Below are positions 1 to 11,751 of a DNA stretch of 64,000 nt, in pieces. Position 1 is the stretch's first letter; the number at the start of each line of letters is the position of its first letter. Below the pieces are notes generated by a model. The model made no database searches. It saw only the letters and a list, made by a program, of their open reading frames with translations, and was not told where the DNA came from. This DNA is from Buddleja alternifolia (taxonomy: Eukaryota; Streptophyta; Magnoliopsida; Lamiales; Scrophulariaceae): positions 10,173,134 through 10,237,133 of the forward strand of contig CM033401.1 of the NCBI GenBank assembly GCA_019426215.1. The letters are read 5' to 3'. Made by a program: the position numbers and the translations under genes.

Positions 1-115
1 GACTACATATCATGATTCATGTCTGCCCGACAAGTGTATAAAATCCATGCTAAATGTAAATTTAATGAAATATTTTATACATATGTCATTCATATGTGGA
101 GTGCAATAGGAAATT
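1..115. mobile_element. MITE fragment (family M1), cut by window edge
   Basis: The stretch carries the same core as two better copies at 31.73-31.89 kb and 39.08-39.22 kb: a CAAGTGTATAAAATCCAT-like block, a short A+T spacer, then TTTATACA and TGTCATTCATATG, ending in GTGCAATAG. The left terminal repeat is outside the window. It is non-coding and non-autonomous; the superfamily is not clear. Confidence 0.5.
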
Positions 116-146
116 ACAACAGCATTTGTAGTAAAAAATCCAAACT

Positions 147-425
147 GCAAAGTCAGAGACTAATTCAGCAATTAATTAAGATTTATTGACAAGAACATGA
201 TTCGTTGAAAAATTGAAAAAAATTAGATATTAATGGAGATTTAATAACAAGTACATGATTCATCAAAAAAATTGCAAAGTTAGAAATTAATTAACAATTA
301 ATAGAGATTTAATGACCAAGGACATGATTCACAGAAAAACTGCAAAGTTGGAGACTAATTTAACATTTAATGGTGATTTAATGATAAAGACGCGATTCAC
401 CGAAAAATTGCAAAGTTAAAGAATA
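147..425. repeat. About 65-bp tandem repeat, 4-5 diverged copies
   Basis: The phrase GCAAAGT followed by an A+T-rich block, GATTTAATGA and CATGATTCA recurs at about 148, 213, 276, 342 and 409, giving a period of 63-67 bp. The copies differ by many point changes. No coding potential is visible. Confidence 0.65.
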
Positions 426-782
426 ATTTTGGGCAAAAAAGAAAAGCTTTACTATAACCATAGGCGGATGACCAAATTAGTCCTCTTAATTGTGACACTG
501 GTAATAAATAATATTGATTTAAAAAAATTCACAATTGAAAGACATATTCAATCGGAAATTTAAAAAAAGCAAAAAAAAAGAGAGAGTGACTTTGAAATAT
601 GTCGGTTAGGTGACTATCTAATTTGGGGAGCTTTTCAATATTAAGGTGAAATAACCAATGATGTGCATTTGAGGACTAAAAATGTTATCTCGTATAAACT
701 TGCACATTTAAAATTGTCACTTTATCTTTAACTTAAAGGACTAAAGTTGCAAATGCACATAGCACAAAGTTGCATTCTTAGT

Positions 783-985
783 CCTCTAATTAATTTTTTT
801 TTGGTTGTTCACCCGGTTCATCGGAGCTTTGCCCCGACTACATCCGGATTCGACCCACGTCGCACATCTGGCATTGGTGGGTGGCATTGGTGGGTGAGTC
901 TCCCAACGGAGGTTTTCTGCATTCACAAGGTCTCGAACTCGAAATCTTGCTTAAGCGGAACCAAACTACTTACTCTAAGTGGCAT
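783..985 (-). mobile_element. SINE-like repeat (tentative)
   Basis: This G+C-richer island in A+T-rich DNA contains, on the minus strand, a GAGTTCGAGACC element resembling a tRNA-type B box, followed by text of a kind widely dispersed in plant genomes. A short internal duplication (ATTGGTGGGTGGC) lies at about 872-895. Just outside, at 971-1005, a 19-bp CTCTAAGTGGCATTTTT unit is repeated twice. The apparent open frames here are incidental. The SINE assignment is an inference from the box-like motif only. Confidence 0.3.
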
Positions 986-1431
986 TTTTACTCTAAGTGG
1001 CATTTTTGTTCTCAAGTGATAATTTATCCTACAAAATTGAAAATTCCAAAATTTAAAAGGACGTATATATACCCAGCTGGGTCCCAGCACATATGAATTT
1101 CCGACCCAACTTTTTAATTTTTCTTTGAGATTTGCCCTCAATCCTCGAAAATTGGATAATTAGTGTAATAAATTTTCCACCTTCTATAATTACTCGTATT
1201 GAACCACTTTTGCAATTTTGCCACTAATTTTGAGTACGAATTAAATGGACTGGAACTTATTTAGTGACAAAATCAGGGACCAAAGATGCAATTATCCCCA
1301 TAAACAATTCAAGATTTCATCAAGTTGCAGCTCGACTAATTACCTGCTTCTTTTTTTTATATATATATAAAATCCATTTGTTTTGTTACTGTTTTATTTT
1401 TTCTATATATAATTAAATCAAATGAACTAAC

Positions 1432-1906
1432 CTGCTGATCCCTCTGCATTTTGAATTGCATCGGTGTAAATATGTGCGGACAGAGAGCTCGAGGCAGCAG
1501 TCCAAAACGGCACCCAAGGAACGCCTCTTTTCTCAGCCAAATCACAGGCAAAGTACAAAAATGCATCACTTATTAAGCAGCTAACTTTCAAACCAATTTC
1601 CCCTTCAGCCACTTCAATAGCCTTCTCAAAATTACCCGGCGAGGCGTTAAGGAACAACCCAACGGCCTCAAAGTGACTACCAGAAAACCCTTCTGGCGTG
1701 CCATCCCACACATCATAAGCCCTTATGTTGTCACACGAGTCTGATACACGCGCAGAAAAAATCGTGCTGTTAGAAGCCGATGAGTTGAAAAAGGAAAATC
1801 GAATCCCTGGTGTTGAGGCGGATAGCCGGCGCACTAGGGCGAGAAGAGGGGCGGCGTGTGTGCCGAAAGGGAACGCTAGAACGCCAATATGCAAGTGAAA
1901 AGCCAT
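1432..1906 (-). CDS. UDP-glycosyltransferase, UGT78-like, exon 1 only
   Basis: This is the N-terminal exon (158 codons plus one base) of a family 1 glycosyltransferase, most like flavonoid/anthocyanidin 3-O-glucosyltransferases, which transfer glucose from UDP-glucose to a flavonoid in the cytosol. The ATG at 1906 is chosen because the following FPFGTHAAPLL block matches the family start; the reading frame extends 10 codons upstream but without ATG. His17 (in GTHAAP) is the expected catalytic base and Asp114 (LISDAFLYF) its partner; WVPFWTA at 131-137 matches the donor-side contact region. The exon ends at 1432 with a good donor, CAG|GTTAGT, the position where this subfamily carries its intron. 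The second exon, with the UDP-sugar (PSPG) box, is not seen in the remaining 1.43 kb and must lie beyond the left edge or be lost. The exon itself is undamaged. Confidence 0.82.
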
Positions 1907-2191
1907 GTTTGATGTGTGAATCAAGAATTTTTTCAAGTATAATTAATGATTTTGAGAAATGGTATTTAAAGTTGTAGAAGTGTTGCTATGAATGGTGGTT
2001 CATGGTTGTCACGTTTAGCTAACTAGGGAGAGCAGAGCATAAATGTGTGATAAAATTGGGCAACTACTAACAGACTCCCACATAAATGCGTGAGCTCTTA
2101 GGCTTGAAGTTTGTGATTTAATTCCTAACTACCTAGCTATATTCGTAAGAAACAATATGTTTTTTGGGTTACAGTACTAAAAGGTAAAATC

Positions 2192-2764
2192 CATAGTTAG
2201 TAAAATATGGGACGGGAAATGTTCGTCATTTAATACGTACGTATATAATATGAAATTTTATTGAAAGTTACGGTGAAATATTCGGCTAAAAAGTACGGGA
2301 ACGGGAAATAAAAGCATTCGTAGATGTACGAGTATAATACGGATATAAATTTATTATTTGGGAGTAAAAATACGGCTTAGTTCTATATAAATTTGTAAGA
2401 TTTATTACTTATACTCGCTTTTAATTTATATAAATATTACATGAGTTATTAATTGACAATAATTAATATTTTGATAAATTATTAGCTTTCAGAGTTTTAA
2501 ATTGTATAATTCTCAATTATTGTTTATAAAAAGTAATACTATTTTGTAAGTTTTAAATTTAAAAAAATATTTTTTTTAGCCAAAATAAGAGTATTATTCG
2601 TCGAGTATTATACGGGATACGTAAAGTACGTATACTAAACGGTTCAACTAAAAAATACGAGTATTATTCATTACGTTCAGAATGCATACGAAAAATGGAA
2701 GTATTTTTCAATTATACTTACGTATGTGTATTATACGGGTATAATACGAATTTTTACTAACAGT
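2192..2764. mobile_element. MULE-type MITE with 9-bp target duplication
   Basis: The 573-bp block starts with GTTAGTAAAATATGG and ends with its inverted counterpart CGAATTTTTACTAAC. It is flanked by identical 9-bp copies of GGTAAAATC at 2183-2191 and 2765-2773. The interior is rich in TACG, ACGAGTAT and TATACGGG motifs on both strands. A 9-bp duplication fits the Mutator superfamily; no transposase is encoded. Confidence 0.6.
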
Positions 2765-2847
2765 GGTAAAATCTTCTTAAAAATAGATTTTTATATTTTC
2801 AAAAGCCCTGCAAAAAACTTTCAATATTTCAAAATTTCGTTCCATGA

Positions 2848-3226
2848 CACTACAAGGAAAACATATATATATTAGTGCAAGATATTAAATGTCAATGTCA
2901 AAATTGTCATTTATTACATGCAATAAGACAAGAACTTTTAGGTTGTCACAATGATATTTACAAGTTTAGTAGTGAAAAATTGTGTTTAAGTTGCCATGCA
3001 TAATGATAACAAAGAGGCAATTATCACAATGACTTTTTTTATGCTATTATTACTATGACTTAGTGACTATATTTATTTTAACTATATTGTGTCACAAAAA
3101 TGACAACTTAAACACAATTCGTGTCACTATTAAATATCTTAACATCACTCTTTTGACAACAAAAATTTATTCTCACTATTTTACATGTCATTAGTGACAA
3201 TGTAGACATGGTTTCTTGGTATCATG
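2848..3226. mobile_element. CACTA-like MITE (degraded)
   Basis: It begins with CACTACAAGGAAAAC, the usual CACTA terminus, and has many subterminal GTGAC/GTCAC words in both orientations, as CACTA ends do. The right end (TTTCTTGGTATCATG) is only a poor match to the expected inverted TTTCTTGTAGTG, so that boundary is approximate. Confidence 0.45.
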
Positions 3227-4413
3227 TTACTCATATTAGTTTTCCATGTCATTGGAAAACCTATATAAATATAAATGTATTACTATTTTCAGTAATGACA
3301 ATTTAAACACTCTACAAGTATTATCAATTGTTAATATTAACAACTCAAACACTAGTTTTTCTCATTCTCAAAATAATGAGAGCCATCATTAATCGACAAA
3401 CAAAAGAAAAAATTATTTTAAGTTTATCATTATGATTTTTATATTATCGTGTAAATATATGTACGTATATGTCGATAGAAATATATCAATAGACAAAAGG
3501 AAGTTCATGTTGGTAATGATGTCGTAAGTTTATCATTATTATTTGTAGATAATCACGTAGCAGTTTGGGAGCAAAACATATTTACTTAATGAACTTAAAA
3601 TAAATATCAGAAAAGTGAATTTAGATGAATTTGCTCTAGTTCTTCAATTAATTTTAGTTTCTTTTGAAATTTTTGTTGGTATTTCTATAACGACTATTGT
3701 GTATATAAAATGTTCGAAATGCCATCATTAGTTATTATAGAGTTTATTTTTATATTATTAAAGAAACGCCAAATTGTTTGTAAATTTTTTAAATTAATAG
3801 TATCCCCAACCCCTTCATATATATGAATGACAAGAGATAAGTTTTAAGCGATTAGTTTTACACCACGTCACGATGTATATTTTTTTAGAGTTGAAGTGCA
3901 TTGAAGCTGAACAAATTGTACTTCACAACCTTTTGAAGTTATTGGGACACCACCTATCCTTTGAGTTTGTTGGCAACAACCAAAATTCCGGTGCAGCTCG
4001 TGCTCTTAATTCCCACTCTTCTCAGATTTAACTTTCTTATAGTCGGTAGAGTGTGGAAAAAAATAAAAATTGATATGAAATTTTTTGAAATAAATTTGAT
4101 TAAGTTTAAATAAAATGTGAGAGAAGAGAAGGGAAAAAACAAAAGAAAAGAAGAAAAATAAGGTTAAATGTGACTAAAAGGAAAAATAGAGAGCGATAGA
4201 GAAAAATTGAAAAATAACATGTGAAAAGATAAAGGAGTATGGATAACTCTTCATTACATTTGATTTCATAGACCATGTGGTTGTTAGGGTGTCACATTAC
4301 CGAAATATATGAGTTAATAATACGATGCATCAACACCCAATTCACATAATAATAATTCTTTCTAAACTTCACCAAAACTTATGTTAATCCAAGTAACAGA
4401 ACCCCAGTTCAAT
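3227..4413. other. Intergenic A+T-rich DNA, nothing recognised
   Basis: No coding signal, long repeat or RNA gene was seen. Short open frames here (for example 3954-4142) are low-complexity. Confidence 0.5.
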
Positions 4414-4415
4414 TA

Positions 4416-4581
4416 TATATAGTATAGATTCCGTCCCCAATCCCACTAAAAAACGAATATCAATCCCACGAATTTTAGGGTGTTTTTCCATCTAAAAACA
4501 CCCTAAAATATATAGTATAGATTCCGTCCCCAATCCCACTAAAAAACGAATATCAATCCCACGAATTTTAGGGTGTTTTTC
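4416..4581. repeat. 93-bp direct duplication with a perfect 16-bp hairpin at the junction
   Basis: The block starting TATAGTATAGATTCCG at about 4416 is repeated at 4509 with almost no change up to the GGGTGTTTTTC at the end. At the junction, ATTTTAGGGTGTTTTT (4472-4487) and AAAAACACCCTAAAAT (4494-4509) form a perfect 16-bp stem with a 6-base loop. This looks like a recent tandem duplication or a small foldback element. Confidence 0.8.
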
Positions 4582-4698
4582 AGTCCATGGAACAAGAGGT
4601 CGACTATTTTCTACACTCGGTCGTCGTGATCGAAAGGCAGTGAACGAATTGACACTGTTATACCCCATCAAAGAATTTTAGAACTCAATGCCACCTAA

Positions 4699-4720
4699 CC
4701 CCCCCCCCCCCCCCCCCCCC
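4699..4720. repeat. C22 homopolymer
   Basis: A run of 22 cytosines, unusual in this A+T-rich sequence. Its length is likely variable or uncertain in the assembly. Confidence 0.9.
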
Positions 4721-5172
4721 GGTAAGCCCCCAAGTGAATTACAAGTTCTTGTAATTATTTTCCACCGATGGTGTTAAGCATCTGTTCAATTTGTAAATTT
4801 CCATGAAAATAAAAAGATTCACGAAATTTTAACCAGAACTTGAGATTCCCGAAATTTTGAATTCTATGTATAATAATACATAATACAACATATTAAATTC
4901 ATCGATAGCATAAAGCTCAAATTTACTAACTTGATCATGAAATAAGAGAAAAGTTATTTTCTAACACATGCTTAATTAGTTTATTTGTGGAAGATTTTGG
5001 AAAAAAATTATTTTTTAGTTTAAGATATAGAGCCTCATTTAGGAACGAACTAAAAATGTATATGAATATTGCATTTGGGACATATGTTTGGACTTCTAGA
5101 ACTCTAGAGAAAATGTTAAACTACTTGTTTGTATCGCTCAAGTAAGTAATAATTAATACTGAGAAAAATATT

Positions 5173-5775
5173 GGCCTCGATTGGATGGGATGTTGTTTCC
5201 CATTTCTTGATTTCTCAGAGATTTTTTTCATCAAAAATACACATGTTTGACATCTCCCAAAAATATTTCAAAGAAATACTACACACAATTTCTCAGAAAA
5301 AAATCTCAAATTTCTTTGAGAAATGGATTTACTTGACATTTCTCTCAAAGTTTTCTCAGAAAGTCAAAATTTTACTATTTATGATTAGACAGTTCACCCA
5401 ATAATTAAAAATATTTTATCCGCCAATATCTTGATATAATCATCAAAATAATCACATATCTTTATTTGAAATGACGTAAGCTACGAAATAAGATCCACTT
5501 TACATATTTTTGGATGTCTTAATCGATGAGTTTAGCTTAAATATATTAAAAATTCTTCCAACAACAAAACCCATCCATACCAATTTCCCACAAAAAAAGA
5601 TTTTTTCTTACAAAAAAAACATTTCACATCACACTTAATCATTACAACTTTTTCTAAAAAAAAAACTCATCCAAACACACTTCCTCTTTCATATCTCTAT
5701 TTCCTTAAAAATAATTTTTATTATTTTATCTATGAAAAATGAGAAATTGAAAATAGACGTCCATCCAATCGGGCC
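5173..5775. mobile_element. MITE with GGCC(T)CGATTGGATGG terminal inverted repeats
   Basis: GGCCTCGATTGGATGGGATGT at 5173 is matched in inverse orientation by ACGTCCATCCAATCGGGCC ending at 5775. Inside, TTTCCCATTTCTTGATTTCTC at the left and AATGAGAAATTGAAAAT at the right continue the imperfect inverted relation. No clear target duplication was identified, so the superfamily is open. The open frame at 5171-5404 is not a gene. Confidence 0.55.
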
Positions 5776-6384
5776 CATTCTTAGAAAAAGCATTGGATGC
5801 CATAAATTATTATAATTTGAATAAAGCAGAATAAACCATTATAGGGGCAACATGTTTTTGTCGTATGTTTAATTATTACTTGCATCCAGTCTGTTGTACG
5901 ATTGGGATTTTTGCAAGATGCAACGTCAAAGAGTTTATTCGCTTAGATTTGTCCCGTTCCGCATGGGTAAATTGGAGAAAAGTAAAATGGTTTATAAAGA
6001 ATTATCTAAGAACTCGAATGTAACATTGGATATCCCTTTTGTGATGTACTTCAAGTGCCCAATTTCAAGTTATGCTTAATGGGTTTAGAGGCTCGCATCG
6101 CACCAAACAGGCTCGAGGGCCCGAGGCGTGACAACCTGAGCTCAATGTCATGGATTGAACATTTTCAATAGCAAACTACTAATTTTTATTCACAAAATAA
6201 AGTAAAGATAAATGAGAGACTAGTGCTAGTGATTTTGATCCTTGTATGTAGTTTTGAATAATGAATTTATCAAATTTATAAGTAGTTTTATTTTATTTTT
6301 CATGAGATTTATTTATTAATTTACTACAAAATTAGGCTACTTTTACTATTTTTAAATTTTCCACAATAATTTTTCATCATACTA
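5776..6384. other. Intergenic, nothing recognised
   Basis: A+T-rich DNA without a supportable gene. A short open frame at 5894-6079 has no recognisable product. Confidence 0.45.
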
Positions 6385-7412
6385 TGCACAACAAATTTTT
6401 TATGTCTAAAAACCAAAACACAAAAAATGGTGACAAGTGAGAATATACTATTAAAACTTTGAAATGAGTACAATCCCTTATTCTAGTTCTTTGATTCTTT
6501 CTTCAAAGATGATGCATGGTATGAAAAGTTCGAGTTGAAATTGTATTTTTGATTTCCTCTAAAGTGTATTTGAATATTTATAACGTTACAAATTATGGAC
6601 CGAAAGCAAAGCTCCAGTAATGCAAGTAAAAAAAAACTCATAAAATTTATTGAATATTTTGAAACTTCCCCCTACAATTATTGAAAATTTAGTTGTAACC
6701 ACCATAGTTTTGCAAAATGCTAATAAGAGTTTCAAATTGATGGACGTTCCGTCTTCAAGAAAATGATCTCTTGAGAAGATTAGGGAAAAAGATTATTTGA
6801 ATTGTTGAGATATGATATTACGAGTGTGTTTGAATGAGTTGTTCAGGGTTTAGGTTTTAGGGAAGTTCAAAGCTTCAAAATGGATTTGTCACTTTGATCT
6901 TCCTTGAATTGGATTTGGACCTTTATAATATTTCGAGGGTTTAGCACCATGCTCAATAATTTAGTAAGTTCCATCAAGAACGCCTTGAAACTCGTCTTGA
7001 ATACCATAGACCTCCTTAGATTTGAAGAACTTCTATAAAGAGGACTTGGAGATCGTCTCAGTACGTACTTCTTTGTCTTGGATATGAAGAAGATAAACTT
7101 TTTTAATATCATCTCTTTAATATCTATAGTAATCTAAAGAGCTAAACATGAGTTAATTTAAACATGATTTGATTTGTCCACATATTTACTTGGCGCAGTT
7201 TGATTGGCTCTTGATTTCTCTACTGCAAGACATGATTTAATTGGTTGGGACTTTGTATATGTATATATATTAGAATATAAATTAAATCAATTATTTGATT
7301 TTGGAATTAAATTTGGTAATCTCCAAATATAAATAAAAAGACTTAAATTGATAATTAATATAATATTTGACACTTGTCGTCATTTAATTGGCTTAAAATT
7401 GTTCATTCTACA
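6385..7412 (-). repeat. Gypsy-type LTR, left copy (3' LTR on minus strand)
   Basis: The block shares order and orientation with 26004-27115: a TACAATCCC...CTTTGATTCTT segment, a TTGGCGCAGT..TGATTGG segment, and a long TTAATATAATATTT..CATTTAATTGG segment. The plus-strand end ...CTACA at 7412 corresponds to a minus-strand TGTAG start. Directly outside it, the minus strand reads CTCGAGGGAGCATT, a good polypurine tract, so this is the 3' LTR of an element extending to the right. The flanks (TACTA at the left) do not match those of the right copy. Confidence 0.6.
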
Positions 7413-7776
7413 AATGCTCCCTCGAGACTCGTTCATAGGACCTTTGTCTTGATAGTGAGCTTTGTAGTGAATGAGTTGCAATCATCATTTCAAAATGATA
7501 CATGATAGACTCACGATTATTGGATTTATGTCGTAAATCAAATTTGAATAGGTTTTGACACATGAACTATTTTTATGTTCAAAATAACATTTTATGAATT
7601 GATTTAGCTCATACTAATTTCCGGCCTGAATAATGATTGAAGTGAGTACCATTAATGAAACATTTTGTTTCTTAATCAAAGCGATTTGAAAGGAGTTGTT
7701 GCTTGCTTGCACCATTTTAGGGGGAAAATTTATGCTAGACAACTTTCAATGGTCCTTGTGTCTATCTCTCTCACAC
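7413..7776. other. Polypurine tract side and short unassigned stretch
   Basis: The first 20 bases hold the minus-strand polypurine tract of the flanking LTR. The rest would be 3' internal sequence of the same element; no protein domain is recognisable. Confidence 0.35.
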
Positions 7777-8870
7777 TGTCACGTACCTGAAATCAAGCTG
7801 CATGATGGGCATGTCTTCAAAGCCAAAGGACTCAAATATACGAAACCCAGAGTTCAAAGCAATATTAAATATAATTCCAAATCATCCATCTTTATTGAAA
7901 AAAGAAACACACAATATTAAACTAGAACTCTAAATCAAAGTCCAAGGTAGCAAGAAATTCAATTCTAGTTATTATTATAAATTAAAATACTAAGATGGCA
8001 CCACTCAAAAATGACAAATTTTCAACACTCCCAATATTGTTCATTGCACTCTTCTGACTCAACTGCACTTTCTGCAAAAAATTAAAGTAGTGGTATGAGT
8101 GACAAAACCACCTAGTAAATAGTTCCCACACCTTCTACTGGTGTAGAGCATGTTTAATATATATGTATATATGTGTGTGTGTGTGTGTATATATAAATCA
8201 TAAATTTAAGTGAAAATATGATTCCTTGTATTTTACCAAACCAAGGTACTTTTCATAAACGAGATTGCAGTTCATAAATTATACGTATAGCATGTAATCA
8301 AGTTTCTTAAATAATTCATATAACAGATATAACATTGTCAAATGTTCGAAGGTATAAATAGGTTAAATCAACAAAAAGATTATTTTGTGCCCATTAACTT
8401 CTTAAGACCTAATTGGCGTAATTTGATCGAGTCTCTGTTGTTCATTCCGGTAGGTAGACCAAAACTGCTATTCGTAGGGTTCAAAGGTTCAAACACTGCT
8501 ATTAATTCACCGCATGAGGCTCAAATATTCAAAACAATGTATATTTCAAAACATATCAATTGATTATGATTCATTAATGATTTCAAAACAAAACTTTTTA
8601 TTATAAAATGGTTTTATCAGTTTGACAAAATGGAGATCACATGGTAACAGTTAAATATATGAAATCTCAAACTAGCATGCTCAAGATCTATTTTTATCAA
8701 AATGTTTTTATAGAAACAAACATGGATATTTGAGTAAAACAATGTAAAGAAAACATAGAAGGAATGAAACACTTAGAATTCTAAAAATTCGTCTTTAACT
8801 AAGCATCAACAGAGTTTCTCGAATCCCATAACATGGGGTTACAAAGGTTAGAATCCTAAGGCAACCCCAT
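7777..8870 (-). repeat. 3' LTR of the gag-pro gypsy element
   Basis: Parallel to 11752-12590 plus 14218-14306. Shared blocks include GATGGTCATGTCTTCAAA-like text, CACAATATTAAACTAGAA, ATTCATTGCACTCTTC-like text and AGGTTAGAATCCTAAG near the inner end. A (GT)8 microsatellite within 8171-8187 and about 150 bp of extra sequence distinguish it from the other copy. Confidence 0.65.
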
Positions 8871-9065
8871 AAGTCTCTTATTTATAACTTTTTGTATTTG
8901 AATCTCTAACTACCTTCATTCGGAGGTAGCCATCCGATAAAGGGCCTTGGATATAGTTGCATATCCTGAGATTAAGTTGGTTTCAAACTCAATCACATCC
9001 CTTTAAAACCCTTTTAATAGTTTGGGACGTGGAAAGCAATAGTTTAGCTTTCTTGCATTGCATCC

Positions 9066-9251
9066 TTATATCCCCTTGGTATTGGAATGATTCTCCTCCA
9101 GAGGACTGAAGTCAATCTTTTTAGCCCTACAATCTACATGAGCGAAGTTTCTTGCTAACCAATCCATCCCTAGAATTATGTCAAACTCTCTCTTATTTAG
9201 CTGCACTCGATTAGCATGAAACATTATATTCCTTATTTCTATGGAGTTCAT
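9066..9251 (-). pseudogene. Gypsy aspartic protease fragment
   Basis: The translated minus strand contains FDIILGMDWLARNFAHVDC, the conserved block that follows the flap in Ty3/gypsy proteases (usual form DVILGMDWL). The catalytic D(S/T)G part upstream is not in an open frame here. It lies downstream of the gag remnants in the expected gag-pro order, and no pol follows it before the LTR. Confidence 0.7.
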
Positions 9252-9529
9252 CCTTATAAATTAAATTCGTCAATACTCTATAGACTTCATCTAGGTGTTC
9301 AGGTTCACTACCCTTAAGTCTAGTAAAACTTGCAGATGTGAATGAATATGTAGCTTCACAGTTAAAAGGTACGAAAGAATGTAGGATTATTAATTTGTAT
9401 AGTACCTGTCACTACATCCTCTGCATTGTCAACTTCTTGCTCGGACATGGAACATAACCTCATGTTCCCCTTCTACCTTGGGTCAATTGTTCTTGACACA
9501 AACGCCATTGTTAATGTATCTTCTAGGAC

Positions 9530-10550
9530 TTTACATTCAGACACTTTATCTCCTACTTGACCACAACAAAAGCAAGCCCCGATCTTCCATTGAAAGTCGC
9601 CACTATGCACACGATGACAATTGTCGCACTTTATAGGCTGAACCCTTTGGTTAGGTCATTGTGGTTGCAGTTTCTTATTGCATGGGGTCCATTAGTTGTT
9701 AGTATTGCCCCTTGCCCAACTTCATCCATGTCCTTGGCCTCTTCAGTTTATTCTCTTCATCCCTCATGTATTTTTATGCCAGCCCTTGCTCTTGATGCGA
9801 CTACTAGAGACTCATCAATGGTCCCTGCCCTTGCATCAAACACTGCCAATTCTAACAGAATTCGGCTTTTCAAACCCTTAGTGAACTTATTTATCTTTAG
9901 TTTAGGGGGAGTGAATATTTTCCTAAGAAGTGAAATTCGCGAAGTACTCCAACACTAACATGTTGGGCAGTTGCTTGATGTTGTCAAATTTAGCCATTTT
10001 CTACAGATGAATGGCATTGGGAAAAATGCCTAAGACAAGCATTTCAAAACCTAGCCCAAGTGATAGGTCCCTCTGCCAACAAAGAAGGCGACACTCCTTC
10101 CCACCACCTAGCAGCTTCTCCTATCATGAAGGACACAACAACTTTTGGTCTCACCTTCGCATGAATTTCCAACAACTCAAAGTTGTCTTATATTTCCTCT
10201 AGCCACTTCTGCACTCCTTCGAGGTCGTGGTCCCCGTCAAAAGTATGCACATTTTCCCTTATTAAGACTTCGCAATGAGCTTTGGTTTCCTCAATGAATG
10301 GCCAGGCTACCGCCAGAGTATGTTGATTTCATTGAATAACTTGTGCTACCACCGTAGCAATGCAAATCAGATCTTTCTGCCCAGGTTGGGGAATCGGGGG
10401 TTGACCATAGGCATGAGTCGGTGGTTGATAGTTTTGGGGCCTAAGGTTTGGTCGTTTATTATGGTCCTTAGGGTTTGGTTGTTCATTTTGGGCCTTTGGG
10501 TTAGTGGCATAGTGTGGGTTTTGGTTGGCGCGACTAGGTCTACCAGCCAT
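9530..10550 (-). pseudogene. Gypsy gag with double zinc knuckle, broken
   Basis: The likely start is the ATG at 10550 (MAGRPSRANQ), followed by a proline- and glutamine-rich N-terminus. Retrotransposon gag-like pieces follow in several frames (WLEEI, GEAARWWEGV, ITWARF), separated by stops and indels. At about 9525-9630 there is a tandem zinc-binding region, CDNCHRVH and then CFCCGQVGDKVSEC. In the second knuckle the expected His is Asp, so metal binding is probably lost. The gene is disabled in many places. Confidence 0.65.
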
Positions 10551-11322
10551 CTCCTTATCTCGATGTAAAATTTGGAAACTATTCTTGAAGTAATATGGGG
10601 AGACAAACCGTAGAATAACAAATCTCATATTAATAATCACAGTTGAATTAATAAAATCTTGAGGAAAACATTAATAGTATCTAAGTGGATACTAGACCCA
10701 TCATAATTTCAACAACTAGAAGGGGAAATCTTAAAATTAATCTAGGAAAAGCAATTACTAAACTAAATGGAAAATTCTATACCAGGAAAATTTCTTGATC
10801 TTGAGATCTATTCCGATTTCTTTTGAAACTCCATTCCCACCTTTCCTACCGCTTCTTGTTATTGATGTAAATCAGCTATGCAATTATCACGGTACATTAT
10901 ATCTCCTATATATTGGCCATCCAGCATCTCGAAAAACATACTAATACTGTTGTGTCATGCTTCTATTTTTGTTGTTCCCTTCCCAGCTACCTTAAAGTGG
11001 AGATTTAGTACTTCGTTCGCAGCTAGAGCTCGGTCCAGGTGGTCTTGGAGTTTCACTAAGAGTTTCGCAAGTTATTTTCTGTGATCCAATGCTTTTATTA
11101 GTCCTGATTGTATACTCGACGGTGGTTGAGAGAAGTCTTTATGTGCGGATGCTCGTGGTCTAAGGTTAGGGCCATACCCTATAAGGAGAAATAACTTTAT
11201 AAAGTCAAGTCATGGACAAAGTTCAATCTAGGTCGAAAGAAAAAGAAAAAAACTATAATATATATGCTAAAGGACCACTAAATTCTTGAAGCTACTGACA
11301 TCCACATATATATTTGTATGTG

Positions 11323-11327
<5 letters not shown>

Positions 11328-11359
<32 letters not shown>
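11328..11359. repeat. (TA)n microsatellite
   Basis: An uninterrupted TA run of about 32 bases in the 5' part of the gag-pro gypsy internal region. Confidence 0.9.
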
Positions 11360-11362
<3 letters not shown>

Positions 11363-11751
11363 AAAAGGATGAATTAGATCCATTTACAGAATATATTAGC
11401 TGCCAAGATTCAAATTCAAGATTATACATGTAAAGTATATTTGTTTGTTTTCACTTCGCATCAAGTAACTATAATATATTTCTTAAATCCTTGCATTTGT
11501 AAAAATCAGTTTATTATGTATTCAATCTTAAAACCTTTGATCTTTCTCTTATTCTACCATGTTACCTAAAGTTACGTGAATGAACAACTATCTAATATCC
11601 TACTTGAGGTCTTAGCTGGTCAAATTCTAGCTTCTTAAGTGTGAAAATTTACTTCCTCTAAACAATAATGTATACTTATGATCGTAAAACATTATTTCTT
11701 TAACTTAAACCTATTAATTTGAATGTCGGATCCTATGCTTTAATACCATTC

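Noticed and set aside
747..1019. 90-residue open frame with GTSGIGGWHWW-type text
   Set aside because: Overlaps a dispersed SINE-like repeat and has no protein family features.
1907..1936. Ten-codon N-terminal extension of the UGT exon
   Set aside because: No ATG; it would need TTG initiation, while the ATG at 1906 fits the family.
4699..4720. Functional C-rich element (i-motif)
   Set aside because: Isolated homopolymer in non-coding DNA; assembly or slippage is as likely, so it is listed only as a repeat.
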